Shown: positions 1 through 7,002 of the stretch, one piece after another | How positions within the stretch are numbered: position 1 is the first letter of the stretch | Layout of the letters: the number at the start of each line of letters is the position of its first letter | Source of the DNA: Lentimicrobiaceae bacterium | Lineage (GTDB): Bacteria; Bacteroidota; Bacteroidia; Bacteroidales; WCHB1-69 | Reading direction: 5' to 3' | NCBI GenBank assembly: GCA_009776395.1 | Contig: WRNX01000017.1 | Coordinates: forward strand, 1-16,446 | Length of the DNA stretch: 16,446 nucleotides | Position numbers and translations under genes: made by a program | The notes under the pieces: model-generated | Told to the model about the DNA's origin: nothing | The model's database searches: none | The model's input: only the letters and a program-made list of their open reading frames with translations

Positions 1-2867
1 TAATTAAATAAAAATCTTAATGTTTCATATAAATTTTCATATAAACTACCCCGTCCGGCTTCGCCGTCCACCCCTTCAAAATTTGAAGGGGATTTTTCTC
101 CATTCTCCATTCTCCCTTCTCCATTCTCCTCGTTCATCGCCTCCACTATAATCTCATTAAAGTAGTTATCTTTCAATGCGCTGTAATAAGAAACGTTGTT
201 TAATATGAGTTCATATTCTTCACTGTCCTCTTCGGTGACTAAGAGTTGATTGAGCCAATATTCGTATTGTTCGTTCCATTCGTCGTATTGGGCTAAGGAT
301 TTTCCAAGCCCTTCCTTAATTACTATTCCTGAATGAAACGGACAATTGTTTTGTGCTGTGGTAGCGTTTTTGACAATATATCCAGAGATTGCAGGAATTT
401 CTATCGGATTATTACTATGGTGATAATTGATGAGATATTGAGATTCGTTTTTGAAATGGGGAGTAAGATTTGGGCTAAATTGATTGCCCGCAGGCAATTG
501 CATACTCCCTTGATCACGCCTAATACTATGATCGGTACAAACTGCCCGAGGTCCCAACTCTCCTACAAGGATATCCAAATATTGATTATCCTGATGCGTG
601 TTGCACAAGGTTTGCAAGCCCGAATAGGGAACTTGTTGAACAGCGTTATGACAATAGAAATTTTGCCCTACATAAAGTCCGCTAAAACTGTTTCTATAAA
701 CCTCATTCTCTGTAACTCCACTATTGTTGATTGCCACTCCGGTAGTGATAGCAGGATAGAGATTAGTGGGAGTCCAAAAATTGTTTTCCTCAATTACATA
801 TCCGGTACAATAGCTCAACCTTGCCCCCACAGCATAATCTTGAGTTACTTTAAAGTCATTACGAATCAATTTTGCGTAATCTGTTGTTTTCAAATTTATG
901 CCAAATATATTGTTGATAAACGAACTCCCCGTTATAGAAATTACAGGAGAAGCGCCTGAGTTGGTAGCAGAAATGGCATGGTAAAAACCGGAAAAAGTAG
1001 AAGGATTTGTATTACAAGGAGGCAAAAAAACAATATAATTACAATTGGCGCTTACACTAAGTGATGTATTAAACAACTTGATTCCATAATTATTAGAAAT
1101 GTCATCTTTCGGTGCGCTACTGGTAAAACTACATCCTTTAACTGTTATACTGCCACTGTTTTGCGCTTCAATGTGTGAGTCAAAATTTGCAGGGTTTCCT
1201 AAATAATTGTTATTCAGCGTAAAGTCTGTGTTGGTAAATGTTCCCGATGTGCCGCTTTGTCCGGCTGATAAAGGCAAAAAGTGAACGCCGGTTGTATTGT
1301 TTACAAACTCGGCATTAGTAGCACTTACCATTCCGCCGCCATTTACAGTGATACCAGTAATGGCGTTTTCTATTTTGCCGCTGTTGGTTATTTGCACATA
1401 CCCTTGGTATTGTTGTTGCAGAACTTTGGTGGGATCGCCCATAACGGTGATGCCTTGCCACATTTCACCTTCGCAGGCGTTGGTAATAGTGCCGCCATCT
1501 ATAATGAGTTTGCCGCCGGGCTGGATGGTAATGGAAGCATTTGAAGTAGCCAATACAGTTGCGTTAATGTTAACTATATGACCTGCATTTATTTCAAAAT
1601 TTTCAGAAATAATAGAAGTATAAGGTATAAACAAATTATTTGTTGTAGAATAGTTTTCAAAAATAGGTAAAAAACTATTTATGGAACCAAAATCACCACC
1701 TAAATATTGTGGCGTTTCATCTTGGGTATCAGCATTGAATGCAAATTGAAATGCTTCATCCATAGTAACAAACCCATTACTATTATAGTCAGCGTTAGCT
1801 ATAGTTCCATCAAGGAGTGTTACGCCATTTATAGCAGACATCCAATGATAAAGAAATTCATCGTAAAGATTGTCAGGTAGCATTGACCAAGAAGATTCAT
1901 CAGCCTTACATGCCGTTGATATTATTCTGTTATTACCTTTAAGAGCAGGAATAAAAGCACCACTAAAACATTGCCCCATAACAATATTAATAGAGTGAGC
2001 GAGATTAATTTTATCAACTTCTTCAGCAAATTGATTTGTTGTCATTTCTTCACCCCATAATAAAAGTGATACAACCGCACCCCATTTATCTGTGGTACCA
2101 TGATCGGTTATAAAAATAAAAACATTATCATCACTTGTAATAATATCAGAAAGTTGATCAAAGACATAAGTAATATTACTCTTTTTAGCTGCAAACTGTA
2201 TATCATCTAGTCCATCTCCATCTAAATCTAATGGAGAGGAGTCAGTAGTACCATCATTAAGAGTTCTATCATGCGCTGGATCTATACCATCACTCATAAT
2301 AATATAAATTTTTGATTTATCAAAATGAAATTTATTTATCAGCATTGTATATATTGCTGCACAATCATTCCAATATCTTTCATAATTAATCTCTTTCCAA
2401 CCACCTCCACTAATAATAACAGCATAATTATTTTGAGAAATGCAAAAATCCGTTTGTGAATTTTGAATCATAAATCTGGATGTGGTTTGTGAGGCATTAA
2501 CAGGAACTTTATACAAAACATCCATTTCCATCAATGGTGGAAATATATCATTATGAATAAATATGTTACCATTTTCTGCATTGACAAAAACATACAGACA
2601 ATCGTGTCCCCAGTTTGCAAAAGGCATGTCATCAATAAGGAAAAACCAGCTTTCATAGTTTGGAGTAATAAATTCGCTAGATAGAATTTTCAATGTATCT
2701 GATGGTAGAATTAGTTCTTTTGAAACTAAAATATTTTTTGCTTCATAATCATTGTTCAAAACATTTTTTTTAACAATACTATATGCTTCCTCTCTTGCAA
2801 TTTGAGCATACGTTAAATTGCAAACAAATAGAGAAAAAATTATCAAAAAAAATTGTTTTGTATTCAT
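1..2867 (-). CDS. Secreted clan CD (C13/legumain-like) cysteine peptidase with beta-helix-like C-terminal region, partial
   Basis: The frame is open without a stop from ATG at 2867 to the left edge (955 codons; the 3' end is outside the window). Residues 1-21 form a signal peptide ending ..LTYAQ. Residues about 145-310 look like a clan CD peptidase: strand YAVIISGGG (148-156), TDHG with candidate catalytic His256, and MGQCFSG with candidate nucleophile Cys300, the His/Cys arrangement of legumain (family C13). Two acidic loops resemble calcium sites: DLDGDGLDD (214-222) and an EF-hand-like loop at 360-371 (D360, N362, N364, E371). From about 420 on, the protein is rich in Gly/Asn/Thr with repeating I-x-N-x-x-F turns, like right-handed beta-helix surface proteins. 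A T9SS sorting domain would be expected beyond the edge, but this cannot be seen. The start lies 6 bases after the lipoprotein stop, suggesting one operon. The substrate is unknown. The peptidase call rests on motifs only. Confidence 0.75.
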   Translation of the reverse strand, partial: MNTKQFFLIIFSLFVCNLTYAQIAREEAYSIVKKNVLNNDYEAKNILVSKELILPSDTLKILSSEFITPNYESWFFLIDDMPFANWGHDCLYVFVNAENGNIFIHNDIFPPLMEMDVLYKVPVNASQTTSRFMIQNSQTDFCISQNNYAVIISGGGWKEINYERYWNDCAAIYTMLINKFHFDKSKIYIIMSDGIDPAHDRTLNDGTTDSSPLDLDGDGLDDIQFAAKKSNITYVFDQLSDIITSDDNVFIFITDHGTTDKWGAVVSLLLWGEEMTTNQFAEEVDKINLAHSINIVMGQCFSGAFIPALKGNNRIISTACKADESSWSMLPDNLYDEFLYHWMSAINGVTLLDGTIANADYNSNGFVTMDEAFQFAFNADTQDETPQYLGGDFGSINSFLPIFENYSTTNNLFIPYTSIISENFEINAGHIVNINATVLATSNASITIQPGGKLIIDGGTITNACEGEMWQGITVMGDPTKVLQQQYQGYVQITNSGKIENAITGITVNGGGMVSATNAEFVNNTTGVHFLPLSAGQSGTSGTFTNTDFTLNNNYLGNPANFDSHIEAQNSGSITVKGCSFTSSAPKDDISNNYGIKLFNTSLSVSANCNYIVFLPPCNTNPSTFSGFYHAISATNSGASPVISITGSSFINNIFGINLKTTDYAKLIRNDFKVTQDYAVGARLSYCTGYVIEENNFWTPTNLYPAITTGVAINNSGVTENEVYRNSFSGLYVGQNFYCHNAVQQVPYSGLQTLCNTHQDNQYLDILVGELGPRAVCTDHSIRRDQGSMQLPAGNQFSPNLTPHFKNESQYLINYHHSNNPIEIPAISGYIVKNATTAQNNCPFHSGIVIKEGLGKSLAQYDEWNEQYEYWLNQLLVTEEDSEEYELILNNVSYYSALKDNYFNEIIVEAMNEENGEGRMENGEKSPSNFEGVDGEAGRGSLYENLYETLRFLFN
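49..91. repeat. Palindromic repeat element inside the coding frame
   Basis: On the + strand, a CGGC-TTC-GCCG mini-hairpin (56-66) is followed by ten-base arms CCCCTTCAAA (71-80) and TTTGAAGGGG (82-91) around one central base. GC-rich palindromes of this look are, to my recollection, usually dispersed between genes in Bacteroidota. Here the element is read in frame within the peptidase gene (S-P-S-N-F-E-G-V-D-G-E-A-G-R). The copy number in the genome cannot be seen. Confidence 0.6.
98..129. repeat. Short tandem repeat (CTCCATT-type), in frame in the peptidase gene
   Basis: CTCCATT/CTCCCTT units recur at 98-129 with a 7-base period. On the coding strand they encode E-E-N-G-E-G-R-M-E-N-G-E. It directly abuts the palindromic element and, like it, resembles intergenic filler rather than protein-selected sequence. 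Slippage here would shift the frame, because the unit is not a multiple of three. Confidence 0.6.
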
Positions 2868-2873
2868 ACCTAA

Positions 2874-3689
2874 CTATAATGTAATAGTTTGATTATAAAT
2901 TATTTCTGAACGAAGATAAATAATTAAATGATATGTTCCCCGTTCAAATTTTCCTACAAAATATTCAAAATCTACTTTACAAACACAATTTATGTTGCCA
3001 CCACTTTCTTCCTTTTCATAAATTGTAATAGTTTCGCCATCAAAAGTCTTTGTAACATCAATAAAATCATAGTCGCAAATTACAGACACATCACAACGCT
3101 TAATATTCAATTCTCCATCCATGTATAATATTTCTATTGTACCATCAAAGTCACTTTTAGAATCATAACTTTTAGAACCACAAGGAGAGAGTATATTAAC
3201 CGTACCTGGAATTTTTAGATCAACACTGCTTTCATTGTTCAGTTTCTCTACAATAAGTGCCTTGCTCCATGGCTCAGCAAGGATTACATCGTTTAAAACG
3301 ATGTCAATATTTAATTTGTATTTATTAAAAGAAAGTTGTTGTAAATTATTAATTTCTATTTCAGAAATTCCTTTATCCGTTTTTCCACTTGCCAATAGCA
3401 AACTATTCTTGGAAAAATCAATAACAGGGTAACTCTCACTTGAGCAAGAAATATACTTTTCCAATTCTTCGCTGCTGTTAATAACTATTACCTTATCATC
3501 GTAAGGTAGATTTATCCATTGGCATGCAGTTTCCTCTAACGAATACTCCGTAAAAGGAATATCTATCGGATATTCGTTAGGAGGGTTTGTAGGGTCTGGA
3601 GGTTCAGGATTGCAAGAAACGGCAACGCCAGCAATAAAAACAAGCAATAGTGCTATTTTGGTAAAAATGTTTTGTAATAATTTCTTCAT
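2874..3689 (-). CDS. Secreted lipoprotein, unknown function, paired with the C13-like peptidase
   Basis: A 271-residue protein starts at ATG 3689. It has a basic N-terminus, a hydrophobic stretch (12-22) and a lipobox-like AVSC with Cys26 as the lipidation site, followed by a Pro/Glu/Asp-rich linker (27-40). It should therefore be a membrane-anchored periplasmic or surface lipoprotein. Residues about 70-165 (IDFSKNSLLLASG ... then alternating hydrophobic strands ending IVEKLNN) vaguely recall the all-beta PrcB C-terminal domain found in a lipoprotein of a bacterial protease complex. I hold this only as a weak resemblance. The last part (about 190-271) is a second beta-rich segment with Cys residues. 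The gene ends 6 bases before the peptidase-like gene, so co-expression and possibly a partnership are likely. No -7 promoter motif is evident just upstream. Confidence 0.7.
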   Translation of the reverse strand: MKKLLQNIFTKIALLLVFIAGVAVSCNPEPPDPTNPPNEYPIDIPFTEYSLEETACQWINLPYDDKVIVINSSEELEKYISCSSESYPVIDFSKNSLLLASGKTDKGISEIEINNLQQLSFNKYKLNIDIVLNDVILAEPWSKALIVEKLNNESSVDLKIPGTVNILSPCGSKSYDSKSDFDGTIEILYMDGELNIKRCDVSVICDYDFIDVTKTFDGETITIYEKEESGGNINCVCKVDFEYFVGKFERGTYHLIIYLRSEIIYNQTITL

Positions 3690-3722
3690 TTTTTAAAGCT
3701 TTTATGTTTATTTCATTAATTA

Positions 3723-3851
3723 TCAACTTTTTTCTTTAAATGTATATTGTAGTGTAAACCCTATCATCCAGTCAAAATGCGACCATGGACTTTCAGAACG
3801 AAAGAATAATGCGTGTACATAATTATAACTTTTATCAAAGGTAAACAACAT
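3723..3851 (-). pseudogene. 42-codon remnant resembling the C-terminus of an outer-membrane beta-barrel protein
   Basis: From ATG 3851 to TGA 3723 a 42-residue peptide can be read (MLFTFDKSYN... ending DWMIGFTLQYTFKEKS). The end looks like a final outer-membrane beta strand, with alternating hydrophobic residues and an aromatic residue near the terminus. No signal peptide or body of a barrel precedes it: map ends 7 bases upstream. The simplest reading is the leftover 3' end of a larger gene whose front was removed when map came to lie here. An alternative is a chance ORF or a real micropeptide. The 3690-3858 gap holds nothing else I recognise. Confidence 0.35.
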
Positions 3852-3858
3852 CTTTATC

Positions 3859-3879
3859 TCAATTTTCAATTTTCAATTC
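3859..3879. repeat. Short AATTTTC/AATTTTCAATT repeat at the map 3' end
   Basis: Two and a half copies of AATTTTC-type units (GAATTGAAAATTGA on the coding strand) form the last codons and stop of map (..I-E-L-K-I-E-N-stop). It is AT-rich, low-complexity repeat of the kind that often lies between genes. It marks the junction between map and the remnant. Confidence 0.45.
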
Positions 3880-4650
3880 AATAAACTCATACGTTGACAG
3901 TAATTCAGTACCTTTTTCAGTGAGGGCGAGTTGGTGTTCAAAGTGGGCGGAGGGTTTTCTGTCTATCGTTCGCACTGTCCACCCATCCGGATCGGTTTTC
4001 ACTTTGTAGGTACCTTTGTTAATCATCGGTTCAATGCAGATGACCATTCCGGGTTTGAGCAGTACGCCCTGTTTGGGTTTCCCGAAGTTGTTTACTTCGG
4101 GAAACTCGTGCAGATTTCTGCCGCAACCGTGTCCGCACAAATCGCGCACTACACCGTAGCCGAACGATTCCACGTAACGTTGTATCGCATTTCCAATATC
4201 GCCGGTGGTGTTTCCCACTTTTGCCTGCTCGATGCCAAGATAGAGGGCTTTTTTGGTGCGCTCCATCAGTAATTGTTTCTCTATGGAGATATTTCCCACC
4301 GGAAACGTGTAGGCATAGTCGCCGTGAAACCCGTTTTTGTAAACTCCGCAATCAATTGAAACGATATCGCCGTCTTGCAAAATTTGGTTTCCGGGGATGC
4401 CGTGCACTACTACTTCATTCACCGAAACGCACAATGCTTTGGGAAACCCTTTATACCCTTTAAAAGAAGGCTCGCCGCCATGAGATCTGATAAAATCTTC
4501 CGCCACCCTGTCCAACAACATTAAAGGCACACCGGGCGCAATCCGTTTCGCCACTTCGGCTAAGGTCTTTCCAACTATCAAAGAACTCTCCCTTATCAAC
4601 TGAATCTCTTCAGCCGTATAAAGTTTATATCTATCTTTTTTCAGTTTCAT
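3859..4650 (-). CDS. map: Type I methionine aminopeptidase
   Basis: This cytosolic metalloenzyme removes the initiator methionine from nascent proteins. All five metal ligands and the catalytic His of the family are visible. Numbering from the GTG at 4653 gives His84 (VVHGIP), Asp101 (SIDCGV), Asp112 (HGDYAY), His175 (CGHGCGRN), Glu208 (CIEPMI) and Glu239 (FEHQLAL), a constant offset of +4 from E. coli MAP. Length is about 263 residues, normal for the family. I prefer the ATG at 4650, two bases after the secY stop. A GTG at 4653, sharing one base with the secY TAG, adds one residue and is possible. Map commonly follows secY in the spc operon and does here. What normally comes next (infA, rpmJ, rpsM) is missing. 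The last residues (ELKIEN) are encoded by a short DNA repeat. Confidence 0.96.
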   Translation of the reverse strand: MKLKKDRYKLYTAEEIQLIRESSLIVGKTLAEVAKRIAPGVPLMLLDRVAEDFIRSHGGEPSFKGYKGFPKALCVSVNEVVVHGIPGNQILQDGDIVSIDCGVYKNGFHGDYAYTFPVGNISIEKQLLMERTKKALYLGIEQAKVGNTTGDIGNAIQRYVESFGYGVVRDLCGHGCGRNLHEFPEVNNFGKPKQGVLLKPGMVICIEPMINKGTYKVKTDPDGWTVRTIDRKPSAHFEHQLALTEKGTELLSTYEFIELKIEN

Positions 4651-4652
4651 CA

Positions 4653-5999
4653 CTAATACATACTGCTGTTCCGTCCTTTAATTCGTCCCGATTTGGTAAG
4701 TCCGTCGTAGTGTCTCATTAACAGGTGGCTTTCAATTTGTTGCAACATATCTAATATTACCCCCACCATAATCAATATGGATGTTCCGCCGAAAAATTGT
4801 GCAAACTGTTGGTTCACGCCGAATAATCTCACAAGTGCGGGCATAATTGCCACAATACCCAAAAAGATAGAACCGGGCAACGTAATTCTTGACATAATTT
4901 CATCAATCAAATTCGCTGTTTGTTTTCCGGGTTTGGTTCCGGGAATAAAACCGCCGTTTTTCTTTAAATCTTCTGCAATCTGCTGCGGATTGATCGTAAT
5001 TGCCGTATAGAAATAGGTAAATGCAATAATGAGTATAAAGAATAGAACGTTGTATCCCACTCCGTTGTAATTAATAAAACTCATCAAAACTTTTCCGGGC
5101 TGGTTGGTAAATTTCATAAAGGTTAAAGGTAAAAACATAATTGCCTGTGCAAAGATGATGGGCATTACGCCTGCTGCGTTCACTTTCAGAGGCAGGAAGT
5201 TACGAACGCCGCCATACTGTTTGTTGCCTACAATTCGTTTGGCATACTGCACGGGAATACGGCGTGTGCCTTGCACTAAAAGAACGCACATGCCTATCAC
5301 CAACATCAGTACAATAATTTCTACAATAAACACAATTGGACCGCCGCTTTCAGTGAGACGAGCTATAAATTCGGCTTGAAGCGCAAACGGGAAACGGGCA
5401 ATAATCCCTACCATAATGATAATGGATATACCGTTTCCAAGTCCGTCATCGGTAATCCGTTCGCCCAGCCACATAATAAACAAGGTTCCCGATATGAGCA
5501 GCAGGAAGGCGGTTAATGCAAATGCCGAGAAGCCCAGAATGGTAGTTTGAATTAATGTGGGGGAAACTGCATACGCGAACTGTGAGGTAATGTTGGCGAT
5601 GTAAGCGGGCGCTTGCACGCAAACTACCGCAATAGTTAAGAAACGGGTAATTTGGTTAATCTTTTTTCGTCCGCTTTCTCCTTCTTTTTGAAGCCGTTGG
5701 AAGTAAGGAACTGCCAAGGTCATCAACTGAATTACGATAGATGCGGAGATGTAAGGCATTACGCCCAGTGCAAAGATAGAAGCATTTGAGAATGCGCCTC
5801 CGGAGAAGAGGTCTAACAGTCCCATTAATCCTTCCCGTGCGTTTGAAGTAAATCTGGCCAAACTACCGGGGTTGATACCCGGAAGTACGATGTGTGCGCC
5901 CAAACGATATATTAATACAATAAATAAGGTATAAAGAATTCGTTTGCGCAGGTCTTCAATTCTAAATATGTTTTGGATGGTGTTGAAAAATCTTTTCAT
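4653..5999 (-). CDS. secY: Protein translocase subunit SecY
   Basis: SecY is the pore subunit of the SecYEG channel, an inner-membrane protein with ten expected transmembrane helices. At 448 residues it has full family length. Visible family signatures are the N-terminal amphipathic start with helix 1 (about 21-40), the WLGERITDDGLGNG segment (177-190), the cytosolic RRIPVQYAKR loop (246-255) that contacts SecA and the ribosome, GGFIPGTKPG (349-358), and a short basic C-terminal tail (KSGRIKGRNSSMY). The start ATG at 5999 gives a normal N-terminus. It lies 27 bases after rplO and is immediately followed by map, so the three are surely co-transcribed. Nothing is truncated. Confidence 0.98.
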   Translation of the reverse strand: MKRFFNTIQNIFRIEDLRKRILYTLFIVLIYRLGAHIVLPGINPGSLARFTSNAREGLMGLLDLFSGGAFSNASIFALGVMPYISASIVIQLMTLAVPYFQRLQKEGESGRKKINQITRFLTIAVVCVQAPAYIANITSQFAYAVSPTLIQTTILGFSAFALTAFLLLISGTLFIMWLGERITDDGLGNGISIIIMVGIIARFPFALQAEFIARLTESGGPIVFIVEIIVLMLVIGMCVLLVQGTRRIPVQYAKRIVGNKQYGGVRNFLPLKVNAAGVMPIIFAQAIMFLPLTFMKFTNQPGKVLMSFINYNGVGYNVLFFILIIAFTYFYTAITINPQQIAEDLKKNGGFIPGTKPGKQTANLIDEIMSRITLPGSIFLGIVAIMPALVRLFGVNQQFAQFFGGTSILIMVGVILDMLQQIESHLLMRHYDGLTKSGRIKGRNSSMY

Positions 6000-6026
6000 A
6001 TCATTTTAAATTTCAATGGTTAATAA

Positions 6027-6575
6027 TTAATTTTCTTCACTACTAAGGTTACTTTCTAAAGGTAAGGTTTCGGGTTTTTGCTGGTTAGTGAGCGTAGTCG
6101 AGCCACTGCTTTCCGTTTTTTCCTTTTCTCCTAATAATAAACATTTTCCGCCGGCGGTTTCAATGGCATCTTTTGCAGATTTAGAGAATGCGTGTGCGGT
6201 AATCGTAATTTTGGTGGTAATTTTGCCATTACCCAAAATCTTAATTTTATCTTTCAAAGAGATGAGTCCGTTGGTTTTCATCAGTTCTAAGGTAATTTCT
6301 GTTTGTTGGGTTTTGTCGGCTAATTTTTGGAGTGTACTTAAATTGATGGGGCTATATTCAACTCTGTTGATATTTTTGAACCCTCTTTTGGGTAATAATC
6401 TGTAGATGGGCATTTGTCCACCTTCAAATCCAATTTTTCTGCTGTATCCTGATCGGGATTGGGCGCCTTTGTGTCCTTTTGTACTGGTGCCTCCTTTTCC
6501 GGATCCTTGACCTCTACCTATTCGTTTAGATAATTTTGTTGCGTTTTCCGCAGGCTTTAATTCATGTAATTTCAT
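6027..6575 (-). CDS. rplO: 50S ribosomal protein L15 (uL15) with an unusual C-terminal extension
   Basis: Residues 1-150 are a standard uL15. The Gly/Lys-rich N-terminus (KRIGRGQGSGKGGTSTKGHKG, about 18-37) threads into 23S rRNA. FEGGQMPIYRLLPKRGF (50-66) is the family signature, and the C-terminal alpha/beta domain ends near GGKCLLLGEKE. Bacteroidota L15 normally stops about there. This one continues for roughly 30 residues (151-182), a Ser/Thr/Gln/Glu-rich, probably disordered tail ending LSSEEN. Part of the tail (156-165, SSGSTTLTNQ) is encoded by DNA with a GAGCGTAGTCGA core that resembles a dispersed repeat (6081-6108). The gene starts at ATG 6575, 41 bases after rpmD. The whole core looks functional, so the tail is an addition and not decay. 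Confidence 0.97.
   Translation of the reverse strand: MKLHELKPAENATKLSKRIGRGQGSGKGGTSTKGHKGAQSRSGYSRKIGFEGGQMPIYRLLPKRGFKNINRVEYSPINLSTLQKLADKTQQTEITLELMKTNGLISLKDKIKILGNGKITTKITITAHAFSKSAKDAIETAGGKCLLLGEKEKTESSGSTTLTNQQKPETLPLESNLSSEEN
6081..6108. repeat. Dispersed-repeat-like segment (GAGCGTAGTCGA core) inside rplO
   Basis: The segment has an imperfect dyad, with AGTG (6087-6090) facing CACT (6104-6107) around the core GAGCGTAGTCGA (6090-6101). I recall very similar cores as dispersed intergenic repeats in Bacteroidota, but copy number cannot be tested here. It is read in frame as S-S-G-S-T-T-L-T-N-Q in the L15 tail. Confidence 0.45.
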
Positions 6576-6616
6576 GCTACTAAGGTTTATGTGTTAAAAT
6601 AAGGTTAATTAAATTT

Positions 6617-6796
6617 TTAAACTTCTTCTACAGTGATAAGGTGTTTCACTTTATCCACAATTCCCAGGATTTGTGGGGTAGGATTTTGTTCCACAGTTTG
6701 GTGGATTTTTTTCAGCCCTAAGGCTTGCATGGAGCGTTTTTGGTTTTCCGGTCTCCCGATGGTGCTTTTTACTTGTGTAATTTTGATTTTGTTCAT
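6617..6796 (-). CDS. rpmD: 50S ribosomal protein L30 (uL30)
   Basis: A 59-residue protein from ATG 6796 to TAA 6617, the usual length of bacterial uL30. The sequence shows the family pattern: beta strand IKITQVKSTIGRP, the Q-K-R-S-M-Q-A-L-G-L-K-K helix (about 19-30) that contacts 23S rRNA, V-E-Q-N-P-T-P-Q, then the final strand VDKVKHLITVEEV. It is the first gene of the rpmD-rplO-secY-map block. In most Bacteroidota rpsE precedes it. Here the 5' side is instead a structured RNA/terminator region and a divergent kinase gene. No clear promoter lies between the terminator-like hairpin and the ATG, so expression may need read-through from the promoter at 7003-7011. Confidence 0.95.
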   Translation of the reverse strand: MNKIKITQVKSTIGRPENQKRSMQALGLKKIHQTVEQNPTPQILGIVDKVKHLITVEEV

Positions 6797-6832
6797 CTTT
6801 ATTATATTTTAATTAATAATTAATTTTTAAAT

Positions 6833-6872
6833 AAAAAAATAGCCACTTTTCGGAGTGAAATAGCGGCTATTT
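6833..6872 (-). terminator. Intrinsic terminator ahead of rpmD
   Basis: On the minus strand AAATAGCC (6872-6865) pairs with GGCTATTT (6844-6837). The T-run continues to 6833. A small ACT/AGT stem can form inside. This is the expected 3' end of the small RNA. Because rpmD starts 36 bases beyond, partial read-through or attenuation is possible. Its arms overlap the strand that closes the RNA rod. Confidence 0.65.
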
Positions 6873-6998
6873 GATCTCATACTACGCGATACAATTCTCC
6901 CCCTTCAATCCAACATTAATTATATACGTTCCGTGAAATCAATTAGTTACGAGTAACTTTTTGCCGTTTTTATCCGTCTTTTTTTTCACTCCAAAAAT
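6833..6998 (-). ncRNA. Candidate 6S-like structured small RNA (or rpmD leader)
   Basis: An RNA of about 166 nt is predicted from a promoter (7011-7003) to a T-tract (6836-6833). Its 5' end UUUUUGGAGUGAAA (6997-6984) pairs over 14 positions with the 3' segment UUUCACUCCGAAAA (6860-6847), with one U-G. Inside, UUGAUUUCA (6942-6934) pairs with UGAGAUCAA (6879-6871), then ACG with CGU (6929-6927/6886-6884), then AUAUAAUU with AAUUGUAU (6925-6918/6896-6889). This gives a long rod with a large asymmetric internal bubble (41 nt on the 5' side with a small AGUUA-CUCG-UAACU hairpin, 10 nt on the 3' side). Closing stem, open central bubble and apical rod are the architecture of 6S RNA, the RNA polymerase-binding regulator. 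A 6S-Flavo family is known in Bacteroidota. I cannot confirm family membership by sequence. No ORF, tRNA or SRP motif is present. Confidence 0.5.
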
Positions 6999-7002
6999 GG
7001 CG

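Noticed and set aside
49..129. CRISPR-like or phage attachment-like repeat
   Set aside because: There are no regular spacers, no cas genes and no integrase; it is a palindrome plus a 7-base tandem repeat.
333..959. 208-residue + strand open frame
   Set aside because: It lies antisense within the C13-like secreted protein, whose frame is open, has a signal peptide and shows compositional sense throughout; the + strand reading has no recognisable domain.
3690..3858. infA or rpmJ after map
   Set aside because: Translations of this stretch give neither the IF-1 nor the L36 sequence; only the outer-membrane-like remnant is readable.
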